Shown here piece by piece: positions 7,647-15,290 of a stretch of 64,000 nt of DNA; the stretch's first letter is position 1, and every line of letters starts with the position of its first letter. Source of the DNA: JACCZR01 sp963844805 (GTDB lineage Bacteria; Actinomycetota; Thermoleophilia; Solirubrobacterales; Thermoleophilaceae); assembly GCA_963844805.1 (NCBI GenBank), contig CAWJPU010000012.1:252914-316913 (forward strand), written 5' to 3'. The notes under the pieces were generated by a model that worked only from the letters and a program-made list of their open reading frames with translations, did no database searches and was not told where the DNA came from. A program made the position numbers and the translations under genes.

Positions 7647-7887
7647 GAAGGGACTCGGGTCCTCTCGCAACGGCCGCGACTCCAACGCCAAGCGCCTCGG
7701 AGTGAAGGTCTTCGCCGGCCAGGCCGTCACCGGCGGCGAGATCATCGTGCGCCAGCGCGGCACCCGCTTCAAGGCGGGGGACGGCGCCGGCCTCGGCCGC
7801 GACCACACCATCTTCGCCAAGCGCGCGGGAGTGGTCGAGTTCGCCGAGGGCCACCGCGGGCGAACTATCTCGGTCATAGACCAGTAG
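7636..7887 (+). CDS. rpmA: 50S ribosomal protein L27
   Basis: Ribosomal protein L27, 83 residues, whose N-terminus reaches the peptidyl-transferase centre. It begins MAHKKGLGSSRNGRDS, the intact signature that needs no N-terminal cleavage, and continues with RLGVKVFAGQAVTGGEIIVRQRGTRF. ATG 7636 lies inside the end of rplU. Order rplU-rpmA-obg is the usual one, with a small SnoaL-like gene inserted here before obg. Confidence 0.97.
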   Translation: MAHKKGLGSSRNGRDSNAKRLGVKVFAGQAVTGGEIIVRQRGTRFKAGDGAGLGRDHTIFAKRAGVVEFAEGHRGRTISVIDQ

Positions 7888-7908
7888 TAGCCCCATGACT
7901 GTCCTGCG

Positions 7909-8308
7909 ATGGCGCAGGACAACGTGGCCACGGCCCGGCGGCTGTACGCGGGCTTCTCCGCTGCGTCGGCGCCGCCCGACGTAGGCCGAGATCGTCCACC
8001 CCGACGTGGTCATCGAGGAGGTCGCGGACTTCCGCCGACGGGAGCGTCTACCGGGGCTTCGAGGGCGTCCGGACCTGGATGCAGGGCTTCTTCGACGTCT
8101 TCGACGAGATCACGATCGAGCCGCAGGAGTACATCGAGGTGGGCGACACGCTGGTCGTGCCGACCAAGCAGCGCTTTCGCTCCAAGGCGGGCCTGGACGT
8201 CGAGTGGGAGGTCACCCAGATCCTGCGCTTTCGGACGGCAGGCTGATCTACGCCACCGGCTACCGCGACCACGCCAAGGCGCTCGAGGCCGCCGGCCTGG
8301 CCGGCTAG
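7909..8308 (+). CDS. SnoaL/NTF2-like protein (frame-disrupted)
   Basis: Protein of about 133 residues of the SnoaL-like (NTF2 fold) group, a cone-shaped fold used by small isomerases and hydrolases; the actual substrate is unknown. Fragments: MAQDNVATARRLYAGFSAASAPPD; EIVHPDVVIEEVADF; VYRGFEGVRTWMQGFFDVFDEITIEPQEYIEVGDTLVV-type residues; and GRLIYATGYRDHAKALEAAGLAG. They are joined only by changing frame near 7983, 8033 and 8231, three indels in 250 bp. Its stop TAG (8306-8308) overlaps the first obg GTG by one base. It is an insertion into the otherwise classical rpmA-obg junction. Confidence 0.65.
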
Positions 8309-9606
8309 TGGTGTTCGCCGACCGGGCGCGCATCTGGGTGCAGGGCGGCGCCGGGGGCGACGGCTCGGTCTCCTTTCGCCGTGAGGCGCACGTGCCCAAG
8401 GGCGGCCCCGACGGCGGCGACGGCGGGCGGGGCGGGGACGTGGTCCTCGTCTGCGACCCCTCGCGCCGCGACCTGGGCGCCTTCCGCCGCGGCGCTCACT
8501 TCCGCGCGAAGCGGGGCGGGCACGGCGAGGGCAACCAGCGCCACGGGGCCAACGCCGCGACGCTGGAGGTGGCGGTCCCGCCGGGCACCGTGGCCGAGCA
8601 CGCCGACAGCGAGGCGCGGTGGGACCTGACCGTGCCCGGCCAGCGCGCCGTGGTGGCCCGCGGAGGCCCGGGCGGGAAGGGCAACAAGCGCTTCGCCGGC
8701 TCGGTGCGCCAGGCGCCGCGGTTCGCCGAGCGCGGCCTGCCCGGCGACGAGGGCTGGCTGGAGCTGCGCCTGAAGCTGATGGCCGACGCCGGCCTGGTGG
8801 GCCTGCCCAACGCCGGCAAGTCCTCGCTGCTCGCCCGCATGACCCGCGCGGCGCCGCGGGTGGCCGACTACCCGTTCACCACGCTCGAGCCCGTCCTGGG
8901 CACGATCGAGGCCGACGACCGCCAGCTCGTGCTGGCCGACATCCCCGGCCTGATCGAGGGGGCCAGCGCCGGCGCCGGGCTCGGCCACGAGTTCCTCGCC
9001 CACGTGGAGCGCTGCCGGCTGCTGGTGCACGTCGTCGAGCTGGTGCCCGCCGACGGCAGCGACCCGTTCGCCAACCACGCGACGGTCGAGGCCGAGCTGC
9101 GCGAGCACGGCGGAGGGCTGGCCTCGCTGCCGCGGCTGCTCGCGCTGTCGAAGGCCGACCTGATGACCGACGAGGAGGCCGAGGCCGCTGCCGGGCGCTG
9201 GCGCTCGCGGGTGGGCGGCCAGGTCTTCCTGACCTCGGCGGCGACGGGCCGCGGCCTGCCCGAGCTGCGCGCGGCGCTGCTGCGGGAGGTGCCCGCGGCC
9301 CCGCCGCTCGAGGCGGCCGCCACCACGACGCCCGCCGCCGAGCACCGCGTGTACCGGCCCGGCTCGCAAGACGGCTTCAGCGTGGAGCGCACGGGCGAGC
9401 GCGCCTTCCGGGTGAGCGGGCGCGGCGTCGAGCGCCTGCTCGAGCGCCACGACCTCAACAACGAGGAGGCGCTGCGCTACCTGGAGGAGCGCCTGCGCGA
9501 CATCGGGGTGATCAAGGCGCTGCAGGCCGCGGGCTTCGAGCCCGGCGACGACGTGGACATAGGCGGCACGGTCTTCGAGCTGGACCCGGGGGCGCCGCTG
9601 CGCTGA
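8308..9606 (+). CDS. obg: GTPase Obg (ribosome assembly)
   Basis: Obg-family GTPase of about 432 residues, needed for 50S maturation and stress control. An N-terminal Obg domain (RIWVQGGAGGDGSVSFRREAHV, PKGGPDGGDGGRGGDV) precedes the G domain with G1 GLPNAGKSS (8800-8826), DYPFTTLEP (switch I, near 8866-8892), G3 DIPGLIEGA (near 8938-8964) and SKAD (G4, near 9148-9159). The C-terminal OCT domain runs from about YRPGSQDGFSVER. Start is GTG 8308 or the adjacent GTG 8311; both are in frame. No indels. Followed by a terminator-like hairpin at 9755-9775. Confidence 0.96.
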   Translation: MVFADRARIWVQGGAGGDGSVSFRREAHVPKGGPDGGDGGRGGDVVLVCDPSRRDLGAFRRGAHFRAKRGGHGEGNQRHGANAATLEVAVPPGTVAEHADSEARWDLTVPGQRAVVARGGPGGKGNKRFAGSVRQAPRFAERGLPGDEGWLELRLKLMADAGLVGLPNAGKSSLLARMTRAAPRVADYPFTTLEPVLGTIEADDRQLVLADIPGLIEGASAGAGLGHEFLAHVERCRLLVHVVELVPADGSDPFANHATVEAELREHGGGLASLPRLLALSKADLMTDEEAEAAAGRWRSRVGGQVFLTSAATGRGLPELRAALLREVPAAPPLEAAATTTPAAEHRVYRPGSQDGFSVERTGERAFRVSGRGVERLLERHDLNNEEALRYLEERLRDIGVIKALQAAGFEPGDDVDIGGTVFELDPGAPLR

Positions 9607-9612
9607 GGGCGG

Positions 9613-9638
9613 CGCCGAACGGCCGCGCCGAACGGCCG
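9613..9638 (+). repeat. Two tandem 13-bp units after obg
   Basis: CGCCGAACGGCCG occurs twice head to tail (9613-9625, 9626-9638) immediately after the obg stop, just before the larger repeat array. Confidence 0.8.
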
Positions 9639-9644
9639 CGCATC

Positions 9645-9752
9645 GCGCACACCCGCGCGCGGACCGGGCACACCCGCCGGCAGAACCGCGCACACCCGCC
9701 GGCGAACCGCGCACACCCGCGCGCGCGAAACCGCGCACACCCGCCGGCAAAC
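9645..9752 (+). repeat. Tandem array of five 20-24 bp units
   Basis: GCACACCCGC (preceded by GC or GG) recurs with unit starts at 9645, 9666, 9688, 9709 and 9733. Each core is followed by CGGC- or GCGC-type bases and mostly an A-rich AACC/AAACC joint. The period varies between 21 and 24 nt, so there are no true spacers. Function unknown; it lies between obg and proB. Confidence 0.85.
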
Positions 9753-9754
9753 TC

Positions 9755-9775
9755 CTCAGCCGAGCTGAGCGTTTT
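9755..9775 (+). terminator. Intrinsic terminator candidate after obg
   Basis: CTCAGC-CGA-GCTGAG stem-loop followed by CGTTTT. One of the few hairpins in this window with a T run. Confidence 0.55.
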
Positions 9776-9862
9776 CTCGGAGGGGTGCGCCGCGTCGTCC
9801 TCGCGCCGCGCGGGCCCGCCCCGCGCGCGGCCCGCCCCTCGCGGGCGCCCGCCCCTCGCGCG

Positions 9863-9868
9863 TAGGGT
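9863..9868 (+). promoter_or_regulatory. -10 element, proB
   Basis: TAGGGT, 6 nt before GTG 9875; leaderless arrangement. Confidence 0.6.
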
Positions 9869-9874
9869 CTCGCC

Positions 9875-10969
9875 GTGGCGAAGATCGTCGTCAAGCTGGG
9901 CTCGAGCATCGTCGCCGACGCGGCCGGCGCCGTCCGCGAGGACGTGCTGCGCCCACTGTGCGACGAGGTGGCCGCGCGCCACGGGGACGGCGACTCCCTC
10001 GTGCTCGTGACCTCGGGCGCCATTGCCCGCGGGATGCGCGAGCTGGACCTCCCGCTGCGCCCCTCGTCGATGGACGAGCTGCAGGCGGCGTCGGCGGTGG
10101 GGCAGGGGCGCCTGTACCGCGCCTACGACGACCTGCTGCGCGCCCGCGGCGTCCCCAGCGCCCAGGTGCTGCTCACGTTCTTCGACCTCTCCGCCCGCAC
10201 CCACTACCTCAACGCCCGCCACACCCTGGAGCGGCTTCTGGACTGGAACGTGGTGCCGGTGATCAACGAGAACGACACCACGACCACCGACGAGATCTCC
10301 TTCGGCGACAACGACCTGCTGGCCGCCCAGCTTGCGATCCTGCTCGGCGCCGACCTGCTCGTTCTGCTCACCGACACCGCCGGCCTCTATACCGCGGACC
10401 CGCGCTCACACCCCGACGCGGCGCTGGTCCCAGAGGTCTCGGACTTCGCCGAGCTCGAGGGCATGCAGATCGGGATGCCGTCCTCGCCGCTCGGGTCGGG
10501 AGGCATGCGCTCGAAGGTGGTGGCCGCCGAGATGGCGACGGCGGCCGGCATCCCCGCCCAGGTGGGCTCGGGGGTGGAACCCGAGGCGGTGGCGACCGCG
10601 CTGCGCGGCGAGCACACCGGCACGCGCTTTCACCCGGCGTCGGGCCGGCGGGTGTCGAGCTTCAAGCTGTGGCTGCGCTGGGCCAAGCCCAGCCGCGGCG
10701 TGCTGACCGTCGACGGCGGCGCCGAGCGGGCGCTGCGCGAGCGCGGCAGCAGCCTGCTGCCGGTGGGGATCACGGGCGTCCAGGGCAACTTCCAGGCCGG
10801 CGACGCCGTCGACGTCCGCGGCGACGGCGCGCCGGTCGGCAAGGGGATCGTCAACTACTCGGCGGCCGAGCTGCAGCAGGTGAAGGGCATGAAGACCGCC
10901 GATGTGCGCGAGCTGCTGCCCCGCGCGGTCGACGAGGCCGTGCACCGCGACTACTTCGTGCTGGAGTGA
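9875..10969 (+). CDS. proB: Glutamate 5-kinase with PUA domain
   Basis: First step of proline synthesis: ATP-dependent phosphorylation of glutamate to gamma-glutamyl phosphate. 364 residues. The amino-acid kinase domain starts VAKIVVKLGSSIVAD and contains VTSGAIARGM, NENDTTTTDEISFGDNDLLAAQLA (metal/ATP region) and LLTDTAGLYTADPR. A C-terminal PUA domain begins near residue 275 (RGVLTVDGGAERALRERGSSLLPVGI), as in the long E. coli form. Start GTG 9875 is fixed by the -10 TAGGGT 6 nt upstream. It lies just before proA, but proA has its own promoter. Confidence 0.96.
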   Translation: MAKIVVKLGSSIVADAAGAVREDVLRPLCDEVAARHGDGDSLVLVTSGAIARGMRELDLPLRPSSMDELQAASAVGQGRLYRAYDDLLRARGVPSAQVLLTFFDLSARTHYLNARHTLERLLDWNVVPVINENDTTTTDEISFGDNDLLAAQLAILLGADLLVLLTDTAGLYTADPRSHPDAALVPEVSDFAELEGMQIGMPSSPLGSGGMRSKVVAAEMATAAGIPAQVGSGVEPEAVATALRGEHTGTRFHPASGRRVSSFKLWLRWAKPSRGVLTVDGGAERALRERGSSLLPVGITGVQGNFQAGDAVDVRGDGAPVGKGIVNYSAAELQQVKGMKTADVRELLPRAVDEAVHRDYFVLE

Positions 10970-11009
10970 GCGGCCCGCCGGCGCTGGGCCGGGGCGGGTA
11001 GCCGGCGGT

Positions 11010-11015
11010 TACCCT
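11010..11015 (+). promoter_or_regulatory. -10 element, proA
   Basis: TACCCT, 6 nt before GTG 11022; leaderless arrangement. Confidence 0.6.
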
Positions 11016-11021
11016 GTTCAT

Positions 11022-12296
11022 GTGGCCGCCACCGCCCAGTCGGTAGCCGAGATCTGCGCCGAGGCGCGGACGGCATCGCTCGCTCTGGCACGGGCGGGCA
11101 CCGCCCAGAAGGACGCCGCGCTGGAGGCGATGGCACTCGCCCTGCGCGACCGCTCCGAGGAGATCCTGGCCGCGAACGCGCGCGACGTGGAGGTCGGCGC
11201 CGAGGCGGGCCTGTCCGCCGCGCTGATCGATCGACTGACGCTGACCGAGCAGCGGCTCGAGGCCATCGCCGAGGCGGTGATGGAGATCCGCGCGCTGACC
11301 GACCCGGTGGGGGAGACCATCGACGGCCACCGCCTGCCCAACGGGCTCGACCTCCGCCGCGTGCGGGTACCCCTCGGAGTGGTGGCCGTGGTCTACGAGG
11401 CGCGGCCGAACGTGACCATCGACTGCTCCGCGCTGTGCCTGAAGTCGGGCAACGCGATCGTGCTGCGCGGCTCCTCGACGGCCTCCCACTCGAACGCCGT
11501 CCTCGCCTCCGTGGCGCGGGGCGCGCTGGCGGCCGCCGACCTGCCGGAGGCGGCGATATCGCTGGTGGCCGGCGGCGATCGCGACGAGCTGCGCGAGATC
11601 GCCACCCAGGAGGGCCTCGTCGACCTGATCATCCCCCGCGGCGGCGAGGGGCTGAAGGCCGCGCTGACCGAGCACGCCACGGTTCCGGTGATGTACGCCG
11701 CCTCGGGCAACTGCCACGTCTACGTCGACCGGAGCGCCGACCTCGACGACGCCCTCGCCATCGCCGTCAACGCCAAGGTCCAGCGGCCGGGCGTGTGCAA
11801 CGCGATGGAGACGCTGCTGGTGCACGCCGACGTCGCCGCCGAGCTGCTGCCGCGCGTGCTGGGCGAGCTGCGCGAGTCGGGGGTCGAGCTGCGGGTGGAC
11901 GGGCGCACTCGCTCGCTGGCCGGGCCGATCGCCGACACCCTGGCCGAGGCGACCGAGGAGGACTGGGCCACCGAGTACCTGGCGCTGATCTGCGCGGTGC
12001 GGGTCGTCGACTCGGCCGAGGAGGCGATCGAGCACGTCAACCGCTACGGCAGCGGGCACTCCGAGGCCATCGTGACCGGCTCCACGGAGTCGGCGCGGGC
12101 TTTCACCGGCGGCGTGGGCGCCGCCTGCGTGTACGTGAACGCCTCCACCCGCTTCACCGACGGAGGCGTCTTCGGCATGGGCGCGGAGATCGGCAACTCG
12201 ACGCAGAAGCTGCACGCCCGAGGGCCGATCGGCCTGCGCGAGCTGACCACCTACAAGTACGTGATCGAGGGGTCGGGGCAGGTACGCCCGGGGTGA
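11022..12296 (+). CDS. proA: Gamma-glutamyl phosphate reductase
   Basis: Second step of proline synthesis: NADPH-dependent reduction of gamma-glutamyl phosphate to the semialdehyde. 424 residues, an aldehyde-dehydrogenase-like fold. Motifs: VPLGVVAVVYEARPNVTID, the nucleotide-binding stretch LKSGNAIVLRGSS, and the catalytic Cys in QRPGVCNAMETLLVH. Start GTG 11022 (VAATAQSVAEICAEAR) follows -10 TACCCT by 6 nt; the open frame extends upstream to 10902, which would overlap proB. nadD follows after 7 nt. Confidence 0.96.
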   Translation: MAATAQSVAEICAEARTASLALARAGTAQKDAALEAMALALRDRSEEILAANARDVEVGAEAGLSAALIDRLTLTEQRLEAIAEAVMEIRALTDPVGETIDGHRLPNGLDLRRVRVPLGVVAVVYEARPNVTIDCSALCLKSGNAIVLRGSSTASHSNAVLASVARGALAAADLPEAAISLVAGGDRDELREIATQEGLVDLIIPRGGEGLKAALTEHATVPVMYAASGNCHVYVDRSADLDDALAIAVNAKVQRPGVCNAMETLLVHADVAAELLPRVLGELRESGVELRVDGRTRSLAGPIADTLAEATEEDWATEYLALICAVRVVDSAEEAIEHVNRYGSGHSEAIVTGSTESARAFTGGVGAACVYVNASTRFTDGGVFGMGAEIGNSTQKLHARGPIGLRELTTYKYVIEGSGQVRPG

Positions 12297-12303
12297 GGGC
12301 CTC

Positions 12304-12921
12304 TTGAGGGTGGGCCTGCTCGGCGGGGCGTTCAACCCGCCGCACATCGCGCATCTGGTGTGTGCCCAGGAGGCGCGCTCCCAGCTGGGCCTGGACCACG
12401 TCGTCCTGGTCCCCGTCAACGAGGCGCCCCACCGCACGCTGGAGGAAGACCCCGGCGCCGAGGTGCGGGCCGAGCTGTGCGAGCTCGCCGCGCGCGACGA
12501 CGAGGGCATCGAGGTCTCGCGCATCGAGCTGGAGCGCGCGGGTCCGTCCTACACGTCAGACACCCTGAGGGCGTGGCGAGAGCAAGCGCCCCGGGACGAG
12601 CTGGTTCTGCTGCTGGGCGGCGACCAGGCCGCGGCGCTGCCCAGCTGGCACGAGCCCGAGACCGTGCTCGAGCTCGCCACGGTGGCGGTGGCCGAGCGCG
12701 AGGGCCACGAGGCCGCCCGCGTGCGCGATCGGCTCTCCGGGCTGGCCGGGGCGGAGGCGGTCGAGTTCTTCGAGATGCCCCGTCTCGACGTGAGCTCGAC
12801 GCTCGTGCGCGAAAGGGCCCGGGCGGGGAGGCCGCTGCGCCACCTGGTGCCTGAGCCGGTCCTGGAGGCGATGGCGGCCCGCGGCCTGTACGGAACCCGG
12901 GCGCCCGCGGGGGCGAGATGA
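12304..12921 (+). CDS. nadD: Nicotinate-nucleotide adenylyltransferase
   Basis: NaMN adenylyltransferase of NAD synthesis, 205 residues. It begins at a TTG (12304) giving MRVGLLGGAFNPPHIAHLV, the HxGH-type nucleotidyl-transferase signature. The family's ISSTxxR motif appears as DVSSTLVRERARAGRPLRHLVP near the C-terminus. Only 7 nt separate it from proA, and the rsfS ATG overlaps its TGA, so nadD-rsfS are translationally coupled, the usual pairing. Confidence 0.95.
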   Translation: MRVGLLGGAFNPPHIAHLVCAQEARSQLGLDHVVLVPVNEAPHRTLEEDPGAEVRAELCELAARDDEGIEVSRIELERAGPSYTSDTLRAWREQAPRDELVLLLGGDQAAALPSWHEPETVLELATVAVAEREGHEAARVRDRLSGLAGAEAVEFFEMPRLDVSSTLVRERARAGRPLRHLVPEPVLEAMAARGLYGTRAPAGAR

Positions 12922-13271
12922 GCACGCTCGAGTCCTCCGAGCTCGCCGAGCGCGTCGCCGCGCTGGCCGCCGACCGGAAGGCGATCGACGTCCGGGTTCT
13001 CGACGTGCGGGAGGTCGTCTCCTACACCGACTGGTTCGTGATCTGCTCGGGCAACACCGAGCGCCAGACGCGGGCCATCCGCGACGCGGTCTACCAGGGC
13101 CTCAAGGACGACGACGGCCTGCTGCCCCGCCGCGCCGAGGGCGAGCGCGAGGCCCGCTGGATCCTGCTCGACTACCTGGACTGCGTGGTGCACATCTTCA
13201 CGCCCGAAGCGCGCGAGTACTACCGCCTCGAGCAGCTGTGGGGCGAGGTTCCCGCGCGCTCGGTCGGGTAG
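12918..13271 (+). CDS. rsfS: Ribosomal silencing factor RsfS
   Basis: Binds L14 and blocks subunit joining in starvation. 117 residues, the full family length. Conserved stretches DVREVVSYTDWFVICSGNTERQ and EREARWILLDYLDCVVHIFTPEAREYYRLEQLWG are present. The ATG at 12918 overlaps the nadD stop (ATGA). An MBL-fold gene follows after 10 nt. Confidence 0.96.
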   Translation: MSTLESSELAERVAALAADRKAIDVRVLDVREVVSYTDWFVICSGNTERQTRAIRDAVYQGLKDDDGLLPRRAEGEREARWILLDYLDCVVHIFTPEAREYYRLEQLWGEVPARSVG

Positions 13272-13281
13272 CGGAGACCGC

Positions 13282-13902
13282 ATGGAGGAGCTGCTGCCGG
13301 GCGTCTGGCACTGGAGCGCGCCGCACCCACGGATCGGCTTCCAGGTGCACTCGCACTGGCTGGCCGACGCCGGGGTGGTGTTCGACCCGATCCTTCCGCC
13401 CGACGGGATGCCCGAGCTGGACCCCCCGCCCGCGCGCATCGTGCTCAGCTGCCGCCACCACCTGCGCGACTCCGAGACGTTCGCGTCGGTGCTGGGCGGC
13501 GCGCCGATCCTCGCCCCGGAGGCGGGCATGCACGAGTTCGAGGGCGACGACGCCGTCCGGCCCTACGCGATCGGCGAGGAGGTGGCGCCCGGCGTCACCG
13601 CCCAGCCGATGGGCACCATCGCTCCCGACGACACGGTCCTGCACATCCGCGCCCGCGGCGAGGGCCTGCTGCTGTTCGCCGACGCCCTGCTGGTCTGGGA
13701 CGGCGAGCTGTCCTTCCAGCCCGACTTCCTCATGGACGACCCCGAGCGGGTCAAGGCGGACACGCTGGAGCGGATCCAGGAGCTGCTGGCGCTCGACTTC
13801 GACCACGTGCTCCTGGCCCACGGAGAGCCGATCATCGGCCGCGGCCGGACGGCCCTGTCGGAGTTCGTGGAGAACCCCCGAAGCGCGGACTTCGGCGTGT
13901 AG
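13282..13902 (+). CDS. MBL-fold hydrolase-like protein with altered metal site
   Basis: 206-residue protein with the metallo-beta-lactamase fold pattern: N-terminal WHWSAPHPRIGF strands, SHWLADAGVVFDPILP, then LSCRHHLRDSETF where HxHxDH is expected, FADALLVWDG and LLAHGEPII. The canonical metal ligands are partly replaced (CRHHLRDSE), so activity is uncertain; similar degenerate forms exist among actinobacterial MBL proteins. It lies 10 nt after rsfS and is probably co-transcribed. Its stop TAG forms part of the -10 element of the following tRNA gene. Confidence 0.65.
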   Translation: MEELLPGVWHWSAPHPRIGFQVHSHWLADAGVVFDPILPPDGMPELDPPPARIVLSCRHHLRDSETFASVLGGAPILAPEAGMHEFEGDDAVRPYAIGEEVAPGVTAQPMGTIAPDDTVLHIRARGEGLLLFADALLVWDGELSFQPDFLMDDPERVKADTLERIQELLALDFDHVLLAHGEPIIGRGRTALSEFVENPRSADFGV

Positions 13903-13905
13903 CCT
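13900..13905 (+). promoter_or_regulatory. -10 element, tRNA-Ala
   Basis: TAGCCT, 11 nt before the tRNA 5' end, so transcription would begin a few bases upstream of the mature tRNA. Its first three bases are the stop codon of the MBL gene. Confidence 0.5.
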
Positions 13906-13916
13906 TTGCCCCCGCT

Positions 13917-13989
13917 GGGGCTGTAGCTCAGTTGGAAGAGCGTTCGGCTGGCAGCCGAAAGGTCAGGGGTTCGAGTCCCCTCAGCTCCA
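13917..13989 (+). tRNA. tRNA-Ala (anticodon GGC)
   Basis: Full cloverleaf of 73 nt. Acceptor GGGGCTG pairs with CAGCTCC (one G-T), the D-arm contains AGCTCAGTTGGAAGAGC, and the anticodon arm is TTCGG-CTGGCAG-CCGAA with anticodon GGC. The T-arm is GGGG-TTCGAGT-CCCC and the discriminator base is A. CCA is not encoded. The last 9 nt overlap the 3' end of the converging hydrolase gene. Confidence 0.97.
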
Positions 13990-14850
13990 CCTCTCCGCCA
14001 GGTCCGCCACGCGCTCGGCGATCGCCGGCGCGTGGTCCTCGGGGATGAAGTGCTTGCCCGGCACCGTGTGGATCTCGTCGAGGCCGGCGGTGCGGCGGGC
14101 GTACTCGCCCTGGTCCGACAGCCGCAGCGCCGGGTCGCGCTCGCCCCAGACCACCTGGACCGGGTAGGGCCCGGTCAGCGCCGAGGCGTACAGGTCGCGC
14201 TTCTCGGCCGTGCGCTCGAAGCCGCGCATCACGCGCAGGAAGGAGCGGCCGCGGTCGCCGCGCTTGAGCAGCAGCAGGTGGGCGTCGACCTCCGCCTTGG
14301 GCACCGCGCGGTGGCGGCTGATGCCCGCCTGGTGGTACAGCGCGCGCCAGGTCGGCCGGGTCATCGAGCGCAGCCAGGCGAAGCGCACCCCGCGCACGGC
14401 GAACGGCTCCATCATCCACGGCCGCTTGAAGCCGTCGGGGTTGACGATCGAGTTCAGGACGGTGAGGGAGCGCACCCGGTCGGGCACTGCGGCGGCCAGC
14501 TCGAACCCCACCGGCCCGCCGATGTCGTGCACCACGAGGTGGAAGCGGTCGAGCTCCAGGGCGTCCACGGCGGCGCGGGCGAACCGGCCCAGCCCGGTCC
14601 AGCTGTAGTCGAGCGCGGGCCCGCGGTCGGCGAAGCCGAGGCCGGGAAGGTCGAAGGCCACGCCCGCGCAGGCCGCGCTGCCGCCAGCTCGGGCAGCACC
14701 CGGCGGAAGAGGAAGCGACGACATCGGGACGCCGTGCAGGCAGACCACCGGCTCGCCGGAGCCCTCCTCACGCACGAAGCTCCGGATGGGGCCGGCGTCG
14801 AACGGGCGGCCCAGGCTGCGGTGGCGCTCCACCACCTCGTGCGCGTTCAC
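13981..14850 (-). CDS. Alpha/beta hydrolase (haloalkane-dehalogenase-like)
   Basis: About 289 residues with the alpha/beta-hydrolase fold. VVCLHGVPMSS holds the oxyanion-hole HG; LVVHDIGGPVGFELA has Asp as nucleophile (HDIGGP), as in haloalkane dehalogenases and epoxide hydrolases; VQVVWGERDPAL carries the acid; and VPGKHFIPEDHAP supplies the His. Two compensating indels near 14680 and 14720 scramble about 20 residues that in another frame read FLFRRVLPELAA, so the protein is probably intact in reality. The start is GTG 14850, 6 nt after a minus-strand TAGGAT. Its stop lies within the 3' end of tRNA-Ala on the other strand. Substrate unknown. Confidence 0.8.
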   Translation of the reverse strand: MNAHEVVERHRSLGRPFDAGPIRSFVREEGSGEPVVCLHGVPMSSLPLPPGAARAGGSAACAGVAFDLPGLGFADRGPALDYSWTGLGRFARAAVDALELDRFHLVVHDIGGPVGFELAAAVPDRVRSLTVLNSIVNPDGFKRPWMMEPFAVRGVRFAWLRSMTRPTWRALYHQAGISRHRAVPKAEVDAHLLLLKRGDRGRSFLRVMRGFERTAEKRDLYASALTGPYPVQVVWGERDPALRLSDQGEYARRTAGLDEIHTVPGKHFIPEDHAPAIAERVADLAERWS

Positions 14851-14856
14851 CGCCCG

Positions 14857-14862
14857 ATCCTA
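14857..14862 (-). promoter_or_regulatory. -10 element, hydrolase gene
   Basis: Minus-strand TAGGAT, 6 nt before GTG 14850; leaderless. Only about 24 bp separate it from the -10 of the divergent regulator gene. Confidence 0.6.
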
Positions 14863-14875
14863 CGACCCGCGCGCG

Positions 14876-14900
14876 TCTGCCTATGCAATGCTTAGGCAGA
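14876..14900 (+). promoter_or_regulatory. Operator-like inverted repeat around the -10 of the molybdate regulator
   Basis: TCTGCCTA (14876-14883) and TAGGCAGA (14893-14900) form a perfect 8-bp inverted repeat with a 9-nt spacer. Inside the spacer lies AATGCT (14887-14892), a -10-like hexamer 7 nt before ATG 14900. A dimer bound here would cover the promoter, which fits autoregulation by the HTH protein encoded immediately downstream. Confidence 0.6.
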
Positions 14901-15290
14901 TGGCCGGAGGGGACCTGTCGCTGGGCGAGGCCGCGCGCGCGATCGGCGTGAGCGCGGACACCCTTCGCCGCTGGGAGCGCGCCGGCAAGCTGCGCACCGA
15001 GCGCGACTCGGCCAACCGCCGCCGCGTGCCCGCCGAGGAGGTCGAGCGCCTGGCCGGACACCCCTCGCGCCACGCGGCCGGCGACTCGCTCTCCGCCCGC
15101 AACCGCTTCCCGGGGGTCGTGCGGTCGGTGGAGTCCGACGGGGTGATGGCGCTGGTGGAGATCGAGGCCGGGCCACACCTGGTCACCGCCGCGGTGACCC
15201 GCGACGCGGTCGAGGAGCTCGGGCCTGGCCGAGGGCGTGCCCGCCGTCGCCACGGTGAAGGCGACATCGGTGATGGTGGACCGCGCGTGA
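14900..15290 (+). CDS. HTH regulator with TOBE/Mop molybdate-binding domain (one frameshift)
   Basis: About 130 residues. The N-terminal MerR-type helix-turn-helix reads LSLGEAARAIGVSADTLRRWERAGKLRTERD. From about residue 70 a single TOBE (Mop-like) domain follows: SARNRFPGVVRSVESDGVMALVEIEAGPHLVTAAVTRDAVEELG, then, after an extra G near 15222, LAEGVPAVATVKATSVMVDRA. HTH+TOBE proteins next to modABC are molybdate- or tungstate-responsive regulators. I chose ATG 14900 over ATG 14888 because a -10-like AATGCT precedes it by 7 nt and the inverted repeat would otherwise be inside the gene. The stop TGA overlaps the modA GTG (GTGA). Confidence 0.8.

Noticed and set aside
9645..9752. CRISPR-like array
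   Set aside because: Units are 20-24 bp back to back with no spacers and no cas genes nearby; it is a plain tandem repeat.
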